Notes under the pieces: model-generated
Seen by the model: the letters and a program-made list of their open reading frames with translations, nothing else
The model's database searches: none
What the model was told of the DNA's origin: nothing
In this document: positions 33,900 to 43,213 of the stretch, in pieces
Layout of the letters: each line of letters opens with the position of its first letter
How positions within the stretch are numbered: position 1 is the first letter of the stretch
Assembly (NCBI GenBank): GCA_002478885.1
Contig: DLKC01000017.1
Span: 1-64,000 of the forward strand
DNA: 64,000 nt
Direction of reading: 5' to 3'
Origin: Chitinophagaceae bacterium UBA7600
GTDB lineage: Bacteria > Bacteroidota > Bacteroidia > Chitinophagales > Chitinophagaceae
Translations under genes and position numbers: made by a program

Positions 33900-34066
33900 G
33901 TTCCGGCTCTTGTGCACGCGGCACCTTCGTTGTGTCACTCACTTGTGCTTCCGAGGCTGGTAGGGGCAAACATTGCGATCAACTGCTTATAGCTCATCAT
34001 TGTTCTGTTGCACAAGGGTGCGACGCAACAGCAGCTTATTATACAATATGCAGCCTTGTTCAAAAT
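33900..34066. repeat. Dispersed intergenic repeat, locus 12 (inverted pair, B/A)
   Basis: Plus B-type core at 33929-33946, preceded by GTTCCGGCT at 33900, and minus A-type core ACAAGGGTGCGACGCAAC at 34012-34029. It sits between the two tandem PSCyt1/PSD1 paralogs; no gene is supported in 33873-34161. Confidence 0.8.
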
Positions 34067-34161
34067 CATTCGAACAATAAAAGCCTGGCGTAACATATTT
34101 TATCAAACGTTTGCACGCACGCTTCACCGCGAAATCAGTAAATTTATCGTTTAAGATCGCT

Positions 34162-36924
34162 ATGCTTTTACCGCTCAAAAGAAACCATACTATTATTGCC
34201 ACAGTTGCCATGCTGGCCGTTGTTGCAACTGTTTACACGATCAACGCTGCAAGCGATAAAGTTGATTTTAGCACGCAAGTAAAACCAATTATCAATAAGC
34301 ATTGCATCACCTGTCATGGTGGCGTAAAAGCAAAGGCGGGGTTCAGTTTATTGTTCCGTGAAGAGGCACTGGCCAAAACGAAATCGGGCAAGCCTGCTAT
34401 CATTCCCGGCGACCCGGATCATAGCGAGCTCATGCGCCGCATTACCCTCAACGATCCGGAAGAACGCATGCCGTATAAACATGATCCTCTAAGCAAAGAA
34501 GAGATCGGGACTTTTAGAAAATGGATAAAAGAAGGTGCGCCATGGGGCAATAACTGGAGTTATACGGCTTTAAAGCCTGTTGAAGTACCCCAACCAAAAA
34601 CGTTTTTCGGTCTAATTGCAACCAAAAGTGACTGGGCAAAAAATGAGGTAGACAATTTTGTTGAACAAAAACAAAAAGAGCTCGATCTGCCACATTCAGA
34701 CCAGGCAGATAAAGCAACATTGCTGCGCCGTGTAAGCCTCGATATTATTGGAATGCCTGCGCCGGAAAGCCTTGGTAAAAAATTTATGGGCGACAGCAGT
34801 GATCAAGCTTACGAGAATCTCGTTGACTCATTGCTGGCATCTCCACGCTATGGTGAAAAATGGACGAGCATGTGGCTCGACCTGGCGCGTTATGCAGATA
34901 CCAAAGGCTACGAAGCGGATAATGAAAGAAATATCTGGCGCTACCGCGACTGGGTGATCAATGCATTCAATAGCGACATGCCTTACGATAGCTTTCTAAT
35001 TAGACAAATAGCAGGCGACCTGTTACCCGATCCTACTGATGACGATTACATCGCCACAGCGTTCAACCGCAATACGATGACCAATGATGAAGGCGGAACG
35101 GATAATGAAGAATTCAGAACGTCGGCGGTAATGGATCGCGTAAACACAACATGGACCGCGATGATGGGAACAACATTTGGTTGTGTACAATGCCATTCAC
35201 ATCCTTACGATCCTTTCAAACACGAAGACTATTATAAATTTCTTGCTTTCTACAACAATTCGAGAGATGAAGATACACAGGCCGATTATCCTTTACTGCG
35301 GCAATATAGCAGTGATGACAGTGCAGCACTGCTAAAACTCATCACCTGGCTATCAAAAAATGTATCGCAAGACAAAGCGAAAGAATATTATACTTTTTTA
35401 AAAACATGGCAGCCCACTATCAACTCCCTGCAATGCGATCAATTTAAAAATGCAGCGTTGGTTAGTAGCTGGTATGCCGGCATGCGCAATAATGGTTCCT
35501 GCCGTCTGCAGCATGTTGAACTCGGCAGCAACCAGATAATGTTCCGTTATCTCGGAAATAAAAAAGGCGGAGCATGGACCATTCAGTTAGATTCGTTGAA
35601 TGGTCCCGTTTTAAAATCAGTAATACTCGACACTTCGGGCGCTGACTGGAAAATAACACAGGTTGATATTCCCGTTGTGATGGGCTATCATGATCTTTAT
35701 TTTACCTACCAAAACCCCAATCTTAAAACACCGGAAGAAACAGGTGTTTTGTTTGAATGGTTCTGTTTTAAAGATGCATTTCCCGGAAAAGGTTTGACCG
35801 GTTACGATGCCGCTTATAACCAGTTCCGGCAGTTAATGAATGCAAAAGTAAATACCACGCCGGTAATGTACGAAAACCCTGGTTTTATGCATAGGGCGTC
35901 TTATATTTTTGAACGTGGCAACTGGATGGTTAAGGGCGATAAAGTGGAGCCCGCCGTGCCTGCCTCGCTGAATCCATTTCCCGCCAATGCGCCAAAGAAC
36001 AGGCTTGGGCTGGCCGAATGGATTGTTTCCAAACAAAACCCTTTAACTGCAAGAACCATCACGAACCGCGTGTGGGAACAACTGTTTGGCAAAGGGCTAT
36101 CAGAAATTTTGGAAGACCTGGGCACACAGGGCGTTACACCTACCCATCCCGAACTGCTCGACTGGTTAAGCTATAAACTGGCGAACGATTACCACTGGAG
36201 CCTGAAAACGCTGATAAAAAAAATCGTGATGAGCGCCACTTATCAACAGCGTTCAAAACTCATCGCCGAAACAGCAGAAAAAGATCCACAAAATATTTAT
36301 TATACCCGCGGGCCAAGAGTGCGTCTAAGCGCAGAGCAGGTACGCGACCAGGCTTTATGTATCGCAGGGGTTATCAGCAACAAAATGTATGGGCCGGGTG
36401 TAATGCCTTACCAACCCAATGGCATCTGGCTGTCGCCCTGGAATGGCTCATCGTGGGTGCAGAGTAAGGGTGAAGATCAATATCGACGCGCTGTTTATAC
36501 TTACTGGAAACGTTCGGCGGCCTATCCATCGATGCTGACCTTTGATGGCGTAAGCCGGGAAGTCTGCACCGCCCGCCGCATTCGAACCAACACTCCCTTG
36601 CAGGCACTAACAACATTGAACGATAGCGCCTATATTGATTGCGCAAGAAATTTTGCCCTGCGTATGCAAAGAGACGCCGGTGATAACGTTGCACAACAAA
36701 TTGTAACAGGCTATAAAATTGCTACCTTTCATGAGATTGATAGCAAGAGTCTTGATGCGTTGCAAAAGCTCTATAATAAAGCTTATGCTCAATTTAAAAA
36801 CGACGACACAAAAACATGCGAAATAATGGGGGGCATGGATAAAAATACCAATGCACAAAACGCTGCCTTAACTGTCGTGGCAAATGCAATCCTGAACCTG
36901 GATGAAGTGGTTACAAAAAATTGA
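34162..36924 (+). CDS. PSCyt1/PSD1 (DUF1549/DUF1553) cytochrome-domain protein, copy 2
   Basis: Tandem paralog of the preceding gene, aligning end to end. Most residues agree by eye around HCITCHGGVKAKAGFS, YRDWVINAFNSDMPYDSFLI, NTTWTAMMGTTFGCVQCHSH and the last 70 residues. Hydrophobic anchor at about 12-32 from the chosen ATG at 34162 (frame open from 34111). The middle (about 410-580, between the DUF1549 and DUF1553 domains) is the most divergent part, so the two copies probably differ in ligand or partner. Same heme motifs, CITCH and CVQCH. A small lipoprotein gene and a DUF1501 gene follow. Confidence 0.87.
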   Translation: MLLPLKRNHTIIATVAMLAVVATVYTINAASDKVDFSTQVKPIINKHCITCHGGVKAKAGFSLLFREEALAKTKSGKPAIIPGDPDHSELMRRITLNDPEERMPYKHDPLSKEEIGTFRKWIKEGAPWGNNWSYTALKPVEVPQPKTFFGLIATKSDWAKNEVDNFVEQKQKELDLPHSDQADKATLLRRVSLDIIGMPAPESLGKKFMGDSSDQAYENLVDSLLASPRYGEKWTSMWLDLARYADTKGYEADNERNIWRYRDWVINAFNSDMPYDSFLIRQIAGDLLPDPTDDDYIATAFNRNTMTNDEGGTDNEEFRTSAVMDRVNTTWTAMMGTTFGCVQCHSHPYDPFKHEDYYKFLAFYNNSRDEDTQADYPLLRQYSSDDSAALLKLITWLSKNVSQDKAKEYYTFLKTWQPTINSLQCDQFKNAALVSSWYAGMRNNGSCRLQHVELGSNQIMFRYLGNKKGGAWTIQLDSLNGPVLKSVILDTSGADWKITQVDIPVVMGYHDLYFTYQNPNLKTPEETGVLFEWFCFKDAFPGKGLTGYDAAYNQFRQLMNAKVNTTPVMYENPGFMHRASYIFERGNWMVKGDKVEPAVPASLNPFPANAPKNRLGLAEWIVSKQNPLTARTITNRVWEQLFGKGLSEILEDLGTQGVTPTHPELLDWLSYKLANDYHWSLKTLIKKIVMSATYQQRSKLIAETAEKDPQNIYYTRGPRVRLSAEQVRDQALCIAGVISNKMYGPGVMPYQPNGIWLSPWNGSSWVQSKGEDQYRRAVYTYWKRSAAYPSMLTFDGVSREVCTARRIRTNTPLQALTTLNDSAYIDCARNFALRMQRDAGDNVAQQIVTGYKIATFHEIDSKSLDALQKLYNKAYAQFKNDDTKTCEIMGGMDKNTNAQNAALTVVANAILNLDEVVTKN

Positions 36925-36968
36925 TAAAACAACGATTGACCAATGACTGATTTGATAAATATTCGCGT

Positions 36969-37436
36969 ATGAAAATACAACAAGTAATACTGGTTGGTAT
37001 TTTGGTGATTTGCTTGCTGACAATTTTCAGTTGCAAAAAAGAGTTGTCAGCAGACCCTGTTGTTCCAGATCCGCCGGAAATTTATCCTTCACCATTTGCG
37101 GACCTATTATGGCTCGCAGATACGTATGTTGTTACTGAACCGGCTACTTATGAATCGCTAAATGAACCTGACAAATCGATTTTCGGTACAATAGGTAACT
37201 GGTGGAATGGATCTAACCTTTTGTTCAAAAGTAACGGCGATGCTCAGTCTGATGCCGGTGACTGGGATTTTGGATATGTTAGCTGGAGGCTGATAAACAA
37301 GGGAAAAGACATTGAAGTTTCTTTGACTAGCTCAAAAGACACTTTATATGCCTGGAAAATGGACAGTACCTTTTTCTCTTACGAACAACAGGTAACAGCT
37401 ACGATGCGCTGTACATATATTTATAGAAACAAATAG
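36969..37436 (+). CDS. Small lipoprotein of unknown function
   Basis: Lipobox FSCKK at about residues 20-24 after a hydrophobic segment, so it should be lipid-anchored. The mature part (about 130 residues) starts Pro-rich (PVVPDPPEIYPSP), then looks like a beta-rich domain with several aromatics (WWNGSNLLF, YVSWRLINKG). I recognise no family. It lies 44 bases after the second PSCyt1/PSD1 gene and may belong to that operon. Confidence 0.7.
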   Translation: MKIQQVILVGILVICLLTIFSCKKELSADPVVPDPPEIYPSPFADLLWLADTYVVTEPATYESLNEPDKSIFGTIGNWWNGSNLLFKSNGDAQSDAGDWDFGYVSWRLINKGKDIEVSLTSSKDTLYAWKMDSTFFSYEQQVTATMRCTYIYRNK

Positions 37437-37443
37437 CAATTGT

Positions 37444-37526
37444 TGTTGCTGAATAAAGAAATGAACGCACAAGAGTGCGACGCAACAAAAGCATCATAGA
37501 AATTCGATTGCCGGAGCCATAAAAAG
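37444..37526 (-). repeat. Dispersed intergenic repeat, locus 13
   Basis: Minus A-type core ACAAGAGTGCGACGCAAC at 37469-37486, preceded by TTGCTGAATAAAG and followed by AGCATCATAG and GCCGGAGCCATAAAAAG. Confidence 0.85.
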
Positions 37527-37597
37527 CAACAGGAACTGAATACAATATATTCACCATAACGAATCTACCTTTCTGCGGGAAAGGATTTAAAGAGGCC

Positions 37598-39103
37598 ATG
37601 ACACAAAAAGAATTACACAACCAGCGGTTGTTGCGTGAGGCAGAAAAAGCCGTGATGCAAATGCACACACGCCGCCATTTTATTCGGGAAAGTGCGATGG
37701 GGCTAGGCGGTGTGGCTATGGCCGCACTCTTTGGTTGTGGGCCAAAAAAGTCACCGGCCTCACAGGTTTTGTTCGATCCTGCGCACCCGCTAATGCCAAA
37801 AATGCCGCCATTTCCGGGAAAGGCAAAAAGCGTGATTTACCTGCATATGGCTGGAGCACCATCACAGCTTGAGCTCTTTGATTATAAACCTGAACTGATG
37901 AAGATGGACGGCCAGGATTGCCCGCAATCACTGCTGGAGGGAAAAAGATTTGCTTTTATTCGTGGTGTGCCGAAAATGCTTGGCCCGCAGGCGAAGTTTG
38001 CGCAACATGGACAAAGTGGTGCATGGGTAAGCGAAAACATGCCGCATCTTGCTTCGATAGCCGATGAATTGTGCTTCATTAAATCTTGCAGCACCGACCA
38101 GTTTAACCACGCGCCAGCACAGTTGTTGGTACATACCGGCACACCCAGGCTTGGTCGACCAAGCATAGGGAGCTGGGTTACATACGGTTTGGGAACAGAG
38201 AACCAGAATCTTCCTGGATTTGTAGTTTTAACAAGCGGTGGCCGCAACCCCGATGCAGGCAAAAGCGTGTGGGGAAGTGGATTTCTACCAAGCGTTTACC
38301 AGGGTGTGCAATGCAGAAGTGAAGGCGACCCGGTATTGTTCCTCAACGATCCTGATGGCATGAGCCGCGACCTGCGCAAAGCAAGCATTGATGCCATCAA
38401 CCAGGTGAATGCAGAAGAGTACAAAGAGTACAACGACCCAGAAATTTTATCGCGCATTTCGCAATACGAAATGGCCTATAAGATGCAGATCTCTGTTCCC
38501 GAAGTAATGAACATTAACGATGAACCAAAATACATTCACGACATGTATGGTACAAAGCCAGGCGAAAGCTGCTTTGCCAATAATGTTTTGCTTGCCAGGA
38601 AATTGGTGGAAAAAGGTGTTCGTTTTGTACAACTGTTCGATTGGGGTTGGGACAGCCACGGTACCGACGCAAGTCTTGCGATTGACCTTGGTTTCATCAA
38701 CAAATGCAGGCAGGTCGATAAATGTATAACCGCTTTGATACTAGACTTAAAACAACGCGGACTATTAGAAGAAACGCTCATTGTCTGGGGCGGAGAATTT
38801 GGCCGCACGCCTATGCAGGAAAACCGCGAGGGAAAAAAGATGCCTTACAAAGGCCGTGACCACCACACCGAAGCATTCACGATATGGATGGCCGGTGCCG
38901 GAATAAGGAAAGGGCACAGCTATGGTGAAACAGATGAGATCGGATACAGCGCCATCAGCGGCAAAGTAGAGCCATTTGACATACAGGCCACGATTCTTAA
39001 CCAGCTCGGCTTTGATCACGAAAAACTCACCTATCCATTCCAAGGTCGGCCTTTCAGGCTAACCGATACGAGAGGAAAAGTGATTGATGAAATTATTGCA
39101 TAG
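37598..39103 (+). CDS. DUF1501 protein with Tat signal
   Basis: Exported alkaline phosphatase-like-fold protein of the DUF1501 family, which regularly accompanies PSCyt1/PSD1 proteins. A twin-arginine signal reads HTRRHFIRES, then a hydrophobic stretch ending FGCG. Conserved pieces: SVIYLHMAGAPSQLELFDYK, WVTYGLGTENQNLPGFVVL, VQLFDWGWDSHG, GGEFGRTPMQ and GRDHH, where the Asp, Glu and His residues are candidate metal ligands. Length 501 is normal. Proximity to the paired cytochrome proteins suggests one functional unit. Confidence 0.87.
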   Translation: MTQKELHNQRLLREAEKAVMQMHTRRHFIRESAMGLGGVAMAALFGCGPKKSPASQVLFDPAHPLMPKMPPFPGKAKSVIYLHMAGAPSQLELFDYKPELMKMDGQDCPQSLLEGKRFAFIRGVPKMLGPQAKFAQHGQSGAWVSENMPHLASIADELCFIKSCSTDQFNHAPAQLLVHTGTPRLGRPSIGSWVTYGLGTENQNLPGFVVLTSGGRNPDAGKSVWGSGFLPSVYQGVQCRSEGDPVLFLNDPDGMSRDLRKASIDAINQVNAEEYKEYNDPEILSRISQYEMAYKMQISVPEVMNINDEPKYIHDMYGTKPGESCFANNVLLARKLVEKGVRFVQLFDWGWDSHGTDASLAIDLGFINKCRQVDKCITALILDLKQRGLLEETLIVWGGEFGRTPMQENREGKKMPYKGRDHHTEAFTIWMAGAGIRKGHSYGETDEIGYSAISGKVEPFDIQATILNQLGFDHEKLTYPFQGRPFRLTDTRGKVIDEIIA

Positions 39104-39113
39104 TATATTTTAG

Positions 39114-39190
39114 GTTTACCGGCTTTGTTCCAAGTGGCATCGCCGGTTGTGCTACAATGCCGGCTTATCCGGCATAACTCACTTCAGCTT
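39114..39190 (+). repeat. Dispersed intergenic repeat, locus 14 (B-type core interrupted by a mini-palindrome)
   Basis: TACCGGCT and GTGGCATCGCC precede GTTGTG at 39146-39151. The rest of the core, ACTCACTTCAG, resumes only at 39177. The 25 bases between contain TGCCGG-CTTAT-CCGGCA (39158-39174), a perfect hairpin. This looks like an insertion into the repeat. Confidence 0.75.
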
Positions 39191-39228
39191 TCCGAACATT
39201 ATTGAGTAAATAGTAACGACGATCATTC

Positions 39229-41418
39229 ATGAGGCAGCTATTCTCCTTTGTTTTTTTATTAATAGTTCCCACTTTACATGCGCAACAAAATCTTTCTGTT
39301 CATAATAGTAGCAACGAAAAGAACAATGAAATCGATTGGCTGGTAAACCCGGTTTCAGAAAAAGCAATGGTATACAAAAGCGCCGATAATAATGACATCA
39401 TTCTTTCCAATGGTTTGCTGAAAAGAACTTTTCGTATACAACCGAATCTTGTTTGTACAGATTTTAAAAATATGAGTAACGGCCAGCAACTATTGCGTGC
39501 CATTAAACCAGAAGCTGAAATAACCATCGATGGCAATTCGTACAATATTGGTGGTTTATATGGGCAAATAGAAAACGGGTATATACGCCCGGAATGGGTC
39601 AACAAATTTGTTGCACATGATAGCGATTTTCATTTTCTTTCATATGAGGTTAATGACTTAAAACCCTTTCTCGACCGCAAGCTAAATATCTGGCCGATGA
39701 AACAACAGCACCCAACAGGAAAGGATATTGCATTTAACTTCAGCTCTTCACTCGCCACTTTAGATAGCATTTTCGTAACCGTGCATTACGAGTTACACGA
39801 TGGCATTCCGCTGATCGTTAAATGGGTTTCTGTTAAAAACAATTCTACTCATGTCATCACAGTAGGCAAACTCGTTAACGAACAACTTGCTTTGGTGGAA
39901 GAAGAAAGCGCTGTGGTAGGCACACCTGAGCAAATGAAAAAACAACACGGCATTTATCTAGAAACCAATTATGCATTCAACAATGCCATGCGTTACGATA
40001 TAAGCGATCAAACCACGCATTGGCTTACTGACAGCGTTTACACTTCACAGGTTAACTATAACTACCAAACACCTTGCTTATTGAAAGTGTACCCCGAAAA
40101 AGTAACTGGAGTTGAACTACAACCGGGAGATATTTTTAAGTCTGTACGCACCCATGAATTACTAATGGATAGCTATGACCGGGAACGTCGCGGATTGGTC
40201 ATAAGAAAAATGTACCGCGCTGTTGCGCCATGGACAATGGAGAACCCCATTTTTATGCACCTGGTAAGCAGAAATGACGATGAAGTAATTAACGCAATTA
40301 ATCAATGCTCGGCCACGGGTTATGAGGCATTAATATTAAGTTTCGGTAGCCATTGCAATATGGAAGATAGCTCAGCGGAGAATATTGCCAAATGGAGAAA
40401 GCTCGCAGATTACGCACACAGCAAGGGCATTCTTATTGGTGGTTATTCACTGTTCAGCTCAAGAAGAATAAGTGATGAAGATGATGTGATCGATCCCATA
40501 ACCGGCAAACCGGATGCCGCTGCTTTTTTTGGTAATGCGCCATGCATGGGCAGCAAATGGGGACTCGCTTATCTCGCCACACTAAAAGCATTTATCAGCA
40601 AAACAGGCTTCGATATTTTTGAAAACGACGGGCCTTATCCCGGCGATGTTTGCGCTTCTACCAAACATCCCGGCCATAAAGATTTATACGACAGCCAATG
40701 GAAACAGATGGAACTACAAAAAAGTTTGTATCACTGGTGTAATGAGCATGGCGTTTATGTAAACGCGCCAGACTGGTATTTTCTTGATGGTACCAACAAG
40801 ATCGCCATTGGTTACCGCGAAGTAAATTTTTCGCTGCCAAGGGAAAACCAGAAAATACTCAACAGGCAAAATATTTATGACGGGCTTTGGGAAAAAACTC
40901 CATCCATGAGCTGGGGCTTTGTGCCGCTCACCCGCTATCAGGGCGGTGGCCCCGAAGCAGTACTGGAACCGCTTTCAGAGCATTTGAAAGACTATAAGCA
41001 GTTAATGATGCAGTACTATGGAGCTGGCGTGCAGGCTTGCTACCGCGGGCCAAGATTGTATGACACCGACTCAACAAGAAAGGTAGTAAGCGAGACCATC
41101 GCATGGTATAAAAAATATCGTGAGATACTAAATGCCGATATCATTCATTTGCGCCGGGCCGATGGCAGGGACTGGGATGGCATTATGCACGTAAACCCAC
41201 ATGGAAAAACAAAAGCATTGCTGATGCTATACAACCCGTTGAAAGAAAAAATAACGCGAACCATAAAACTGCCTTTGTATTACTCAGGAATTACCGGTAC
41301 AGCCCTGATTCGTGAACAGGAAGCTGCTGCAAAAAGTTATAAATTGAACCGCGGTTATGAAGTGGAGTTAACTTTTACCATTGCAGCGGAGAGTTATACA
41401 TGGTTTGTAGTGGAGTAA
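39229..41418 (+). CDS. Secreted glycoside hydrolase, GH36/alpha-galactosidase-like
   Basis: Predicted exported glycosidase. Signal peptide at 1-18 (ending LHAQ). An N-terminal beta-sandwich domain covers about 40-330 (NDIILSNGLLKRTFRI). A TIM barrel follows with ALILSFGSHCNMED, HSKGILIGGYSLFSS, FDIFENDGPYPGDV (an Asp in the position of a possible nucleophile) and YLNAPDWY-like VYVNAPDWYFL. A beta-rich C-terminal domain ends the 729 residues. The family label is from overall layout; catalytic residues and substrate are not certain. Confidence 0.65.
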   Translation: MRQLFSFVFLLIVPTLHAQQNLSVHNSSNEKNNEIDWLVNPVSEKAMVYKSADNNDIILSNGLLKRTFRIQPNLVCTDFKNMSNGQQLLRAIKPEAEITIDGNSYNIGGLYGQIENGYIRPEWVNKFVAHDSDFHFLSYEVNDLKPFLDRKLNIWPMKQQHPTGKDIAFNFSSSLATLDSIFVTVHYELHDGIPLIVKWVSVKNNSTHVITVGKLVNEQLALVEEESAVVGTPEQMKKQHGIYLETNYAFNNAMRYDISDQTTHWLTDSVYTSQVNYNYQTPCLLKVYPEKVTGVELQPGDIFKSVRTHELLMDSYDRERRGLVIRKMYRAVAPWTMENPIFMHLVSRNDDEVINAINQCSATGYEALILSFGSHCNMEDSSAENIAKWRKLADYAHSKGILIGGYSLFSSRRISDEDDVIDPITGKPDAAAFFGNAPCMGSKWGLAYLATLKAFISKTGFDIFENDGPYPGDVCASTKHPGHKDLYDSQWKQMELQKSLYHWCNEHGVYVNAPDWYFLDGTNKIAIGYREVNFSLPRENQKILNRQNIYDGLWEKTPSMSWGFVPLTRYQGGGPEAVLEPLSEHLKDYKQLMMQYYGAGVQACYRGPRLYDTDSTRKVVSETIAWYKKYREILNADIIHLRRADGRDWDGIMHVNPHGKTKALLMLYNPLKEKITRTIKLPLYYSGITGTALIREQEAAAKSYKLNRGYEVELTFTIAAESYTWFVVE

Positions 41419-41458
41419 AACTACAGGCCCGGGCAATGAGAGAAGTATTTAATGGAGC

Positions 41459-41508
41459 GGGCTGCAGAACATGTATTAAGCTTTTGTTGTGTCACTCACT
41501 TGTGCGTT
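41459..41508 (+). repeat. Dispersed intergenic repeat, locus 15 (B-type)
   Basis: Plus B-type core at 41486-41503, with GGGCTGCAG at 41458 before it at the usual spacing. It lies between co-directional genes. Confidence 0.8.
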
Positions 41509-41536
41509 CGCTACTTTATTCGAAAATTGAAAATTA

Positions 41537-42112
41537 ATGTGGGAGAAATTTAGAACAACATTATTAAACATCATTGTAACTGCATCCGCAATACTAGTAT
41601 TTGCAGCTGCTTTTGAATCTGGTTGTTTTGAAAACCATTGTACACACTATGGTGATATTCATTCCAGCGAGCAGGAAATAAAATTCTGGTATTCCGATCT
41701 AGGTGCTATCAATGACTATGAAACTTACTCTTACAAAATCGTAATTACAAATTACGAAAACAACAAAATGACTGCTAAAGACTTTGCAGAAATTGCTAGG
41801 AAATATATTGATACAGCAAGGGATGATAGGCCTATCAGTTCAATAACTTTCGCTGGCCAGCCACCACATAGTTGTATTCTTGATGGCAAGTATGTTGACG
41901 ATTATAATTTTTGGGGACGAAGTTATGATTATAAAAAATATCTCATCATCACGATTGGATTTGAAAATAACTTTCCACAAAATAAGGGATTAAAAAATCC
42001 CAGTATCGACTACATTGCCGTGTGGCATACCGAAAAACCGTTCAGCCCGAGCGGGCAAAAAGGTGTTGATTCAATTCTACAATCAAATGTGCCGCTGGAC
42101 AATGGCTATTGA
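41537..42112 (+). CDS. Hypothetical protein with N-terminal membrane anchor
   Basis: Not recognised. One hydrophobic segment (about 8-25, ending AAAFESGCF) could be a signal or anchor. The rest is soluble, with Tyr/Asp/Asn-rich stretches (ETYSYKIVITNYENN) and a His-Cys-Thr-His sequence (FENHCTHYGD) soon after the segment. No operon partner can be named. Base use looks more AT-rich than the neighbouring enzyme genes, but I cannot quantify that. Confidence 0.6.
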   Translation: MWEKFRTTLLNIIVTASAILVFAAAFESGCFENHCTHYGDIHSSEQEIKFWYSDLGAINDYETYSYKIVITNYENNKMTAKDFAEIARKYIDTARDDRPISSITFAGQPPHSCILDGKYVDDYNFWGRSYDYKKYLIITIGFENNFPQNKGLKNPSIDYIAVWHTEKPFSPSGQKGVDSILQSNVPLDNGY

Positions 42113-42141
42113 TCATCACAAAAGAGGAGGTTTTCGAATAG

Positions 42142-42223
42142 GGTTGCTGAATAGATTTTTAACCGCACAAGAGTGCGACGCAACGGTCGCTCAATAGTTA
42201 TTCAAAAGCCGGGAACAAAAAAA
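42142..42223 (-). repeat. Dispersed intergenic repeat, locus 16
   Basis: Minus A-type core at 42167-42184, preceded by GGTTGCTGAATAGA at 42142 and followed by GGTCGCTCAA and AGCCGGGAACAAAAAAA. It directly precedes the next gene. Confidence 0.85.
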
Positions 42224-42230
42224 TAAAACT

Positions 42231-43151
42231 GTGAAACGAAGAGATTTTTTACAAACAACCACATCGGCTACGACTGCACTAATGCTTTCGTCGCTGAATA
42301 CATTTGCCAAACAGCAATCAACAAACATGGGTACCAATTTTCAATTAAAAGTGCTGGCCACTAACTGGGGTTTCGATGGAACGATGGATCAATACTGTGC
42401 CAAAGTAAAGCAGGAAGGTTATGATGGCATCGAGATCTGGTGGCCAACAGAACAGAAAGGCCAGGATGAATTATTTTCCGCATTAAAGAAATACAACCTG
42501 GAAGTTGGTTTTCTTACAGCAGGCTATCAAAGTAAATTTGATGAGCATTTTGCTACATTCAAAAACATGATCGAGGCCGCGGCGAATAATGCTGTGCAAA
42601 GGCCTTTATATATAAACTGCCATTCGGGCAGAGATTATTTTACCTATGAGCAGGGCAAAACTATTATAGACTATACTACTGCGTTGGCAAAATCAACAGG
42701 CTTAAAAATCTGCCATGAAACACACCGTTCAAGGCTGATGTATTCGGCACCGGTTGCAAAGCACTACCTGGAGACTATACCTGACCTGCGTTTTACGCTC
42801 GACATATCTCATTGGTGCAATGTGCATGAATCTTTGCTGGCAGATCAGCAGGAGACGATCGATCTTGTTTTGCCAAGAGTAAACCATGTGCATGCACGTA
42901 TCGGCCACCAGGAAGGGCCGCAGGTAAATGACCCTCGTGCACCTGAATGGGATAATGCCGTAAAAGCGCATTTTGCCTGGTGGGATAAAATTGTTGAATT
43001 TAAAAAACAAAAAGGGGAAGTGCTGACGGTATTGACAGAATTTGGCCCGCCTGATTATATGCCAACGCTGCCATACACAAGGCAACCATTGGCCGATCAA
43101 TGGGCAATTAACGTGCACATGATGAAGGTGCTGAGGCAGCGGTACCGTTGA
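42231..43151 (+). CDS. Tat-exported sugar phosphate isomerase/epimerase-like TIM barrel protein
   Basis: Xylose-isomerase-like TIM barrel. Twin-arginine signal KRRDFLQTTTSATTAL at the N-terminus. Core segments: GYDGIEIWWP (about 64-73), YINCHSGRDYF with Cys-His, KICHETHRSRLMYS (Glu and His), FTLDISHWCNVHE and VNHVHARIGHQEG, which are the usual metal-binding positions. Length 306. It lies beside the DUF2231 cytochrome gene, and such proteins travel with DUF1501/PSCyt1 sets, but the substrate is unknown. Confidence 0.85.
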   Translation: MKRRDFLQTTTSATTALMLSSLNTFAKQQSTNMGTNFQLKVLATNWGFDGTMDQYCAKVKQEGYDGIEIWWPTEQKGQDELFSALKKYNLEVGFLTAGYQSKFDEHFATFKNMIEAAANNAVQRPLYINCHSGRDYFTYEQGKTIIDYTTALAKSTGLKICHETHRSRLMYSAPVAKHYLETIPDLRFTLDISHWCNVHESLLADQQETIDLVLPRVNHVHARIGHQEGPQVNDPRAPEWDNAVKAHFAWWDKIVEFKKQKGEVLTVLTEFGPPDYMPTLPYTRQPLADQWAINVHMMKVLRQRYR

Positions 43152-43213
43152 GCCGTCTGCCCTGATAGGAATCATCAAAACCTGGATTAGAACTGAACTC
43201 AAAAAACAACTAC

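Noticed and set aside
22898..33900. Region 23-34 kb as a genomic island because repeats are rare there
   Set aside because: Most intergenic spaces there are about 100 bases or less, too short to hold the element, so the gap is weak evidence.
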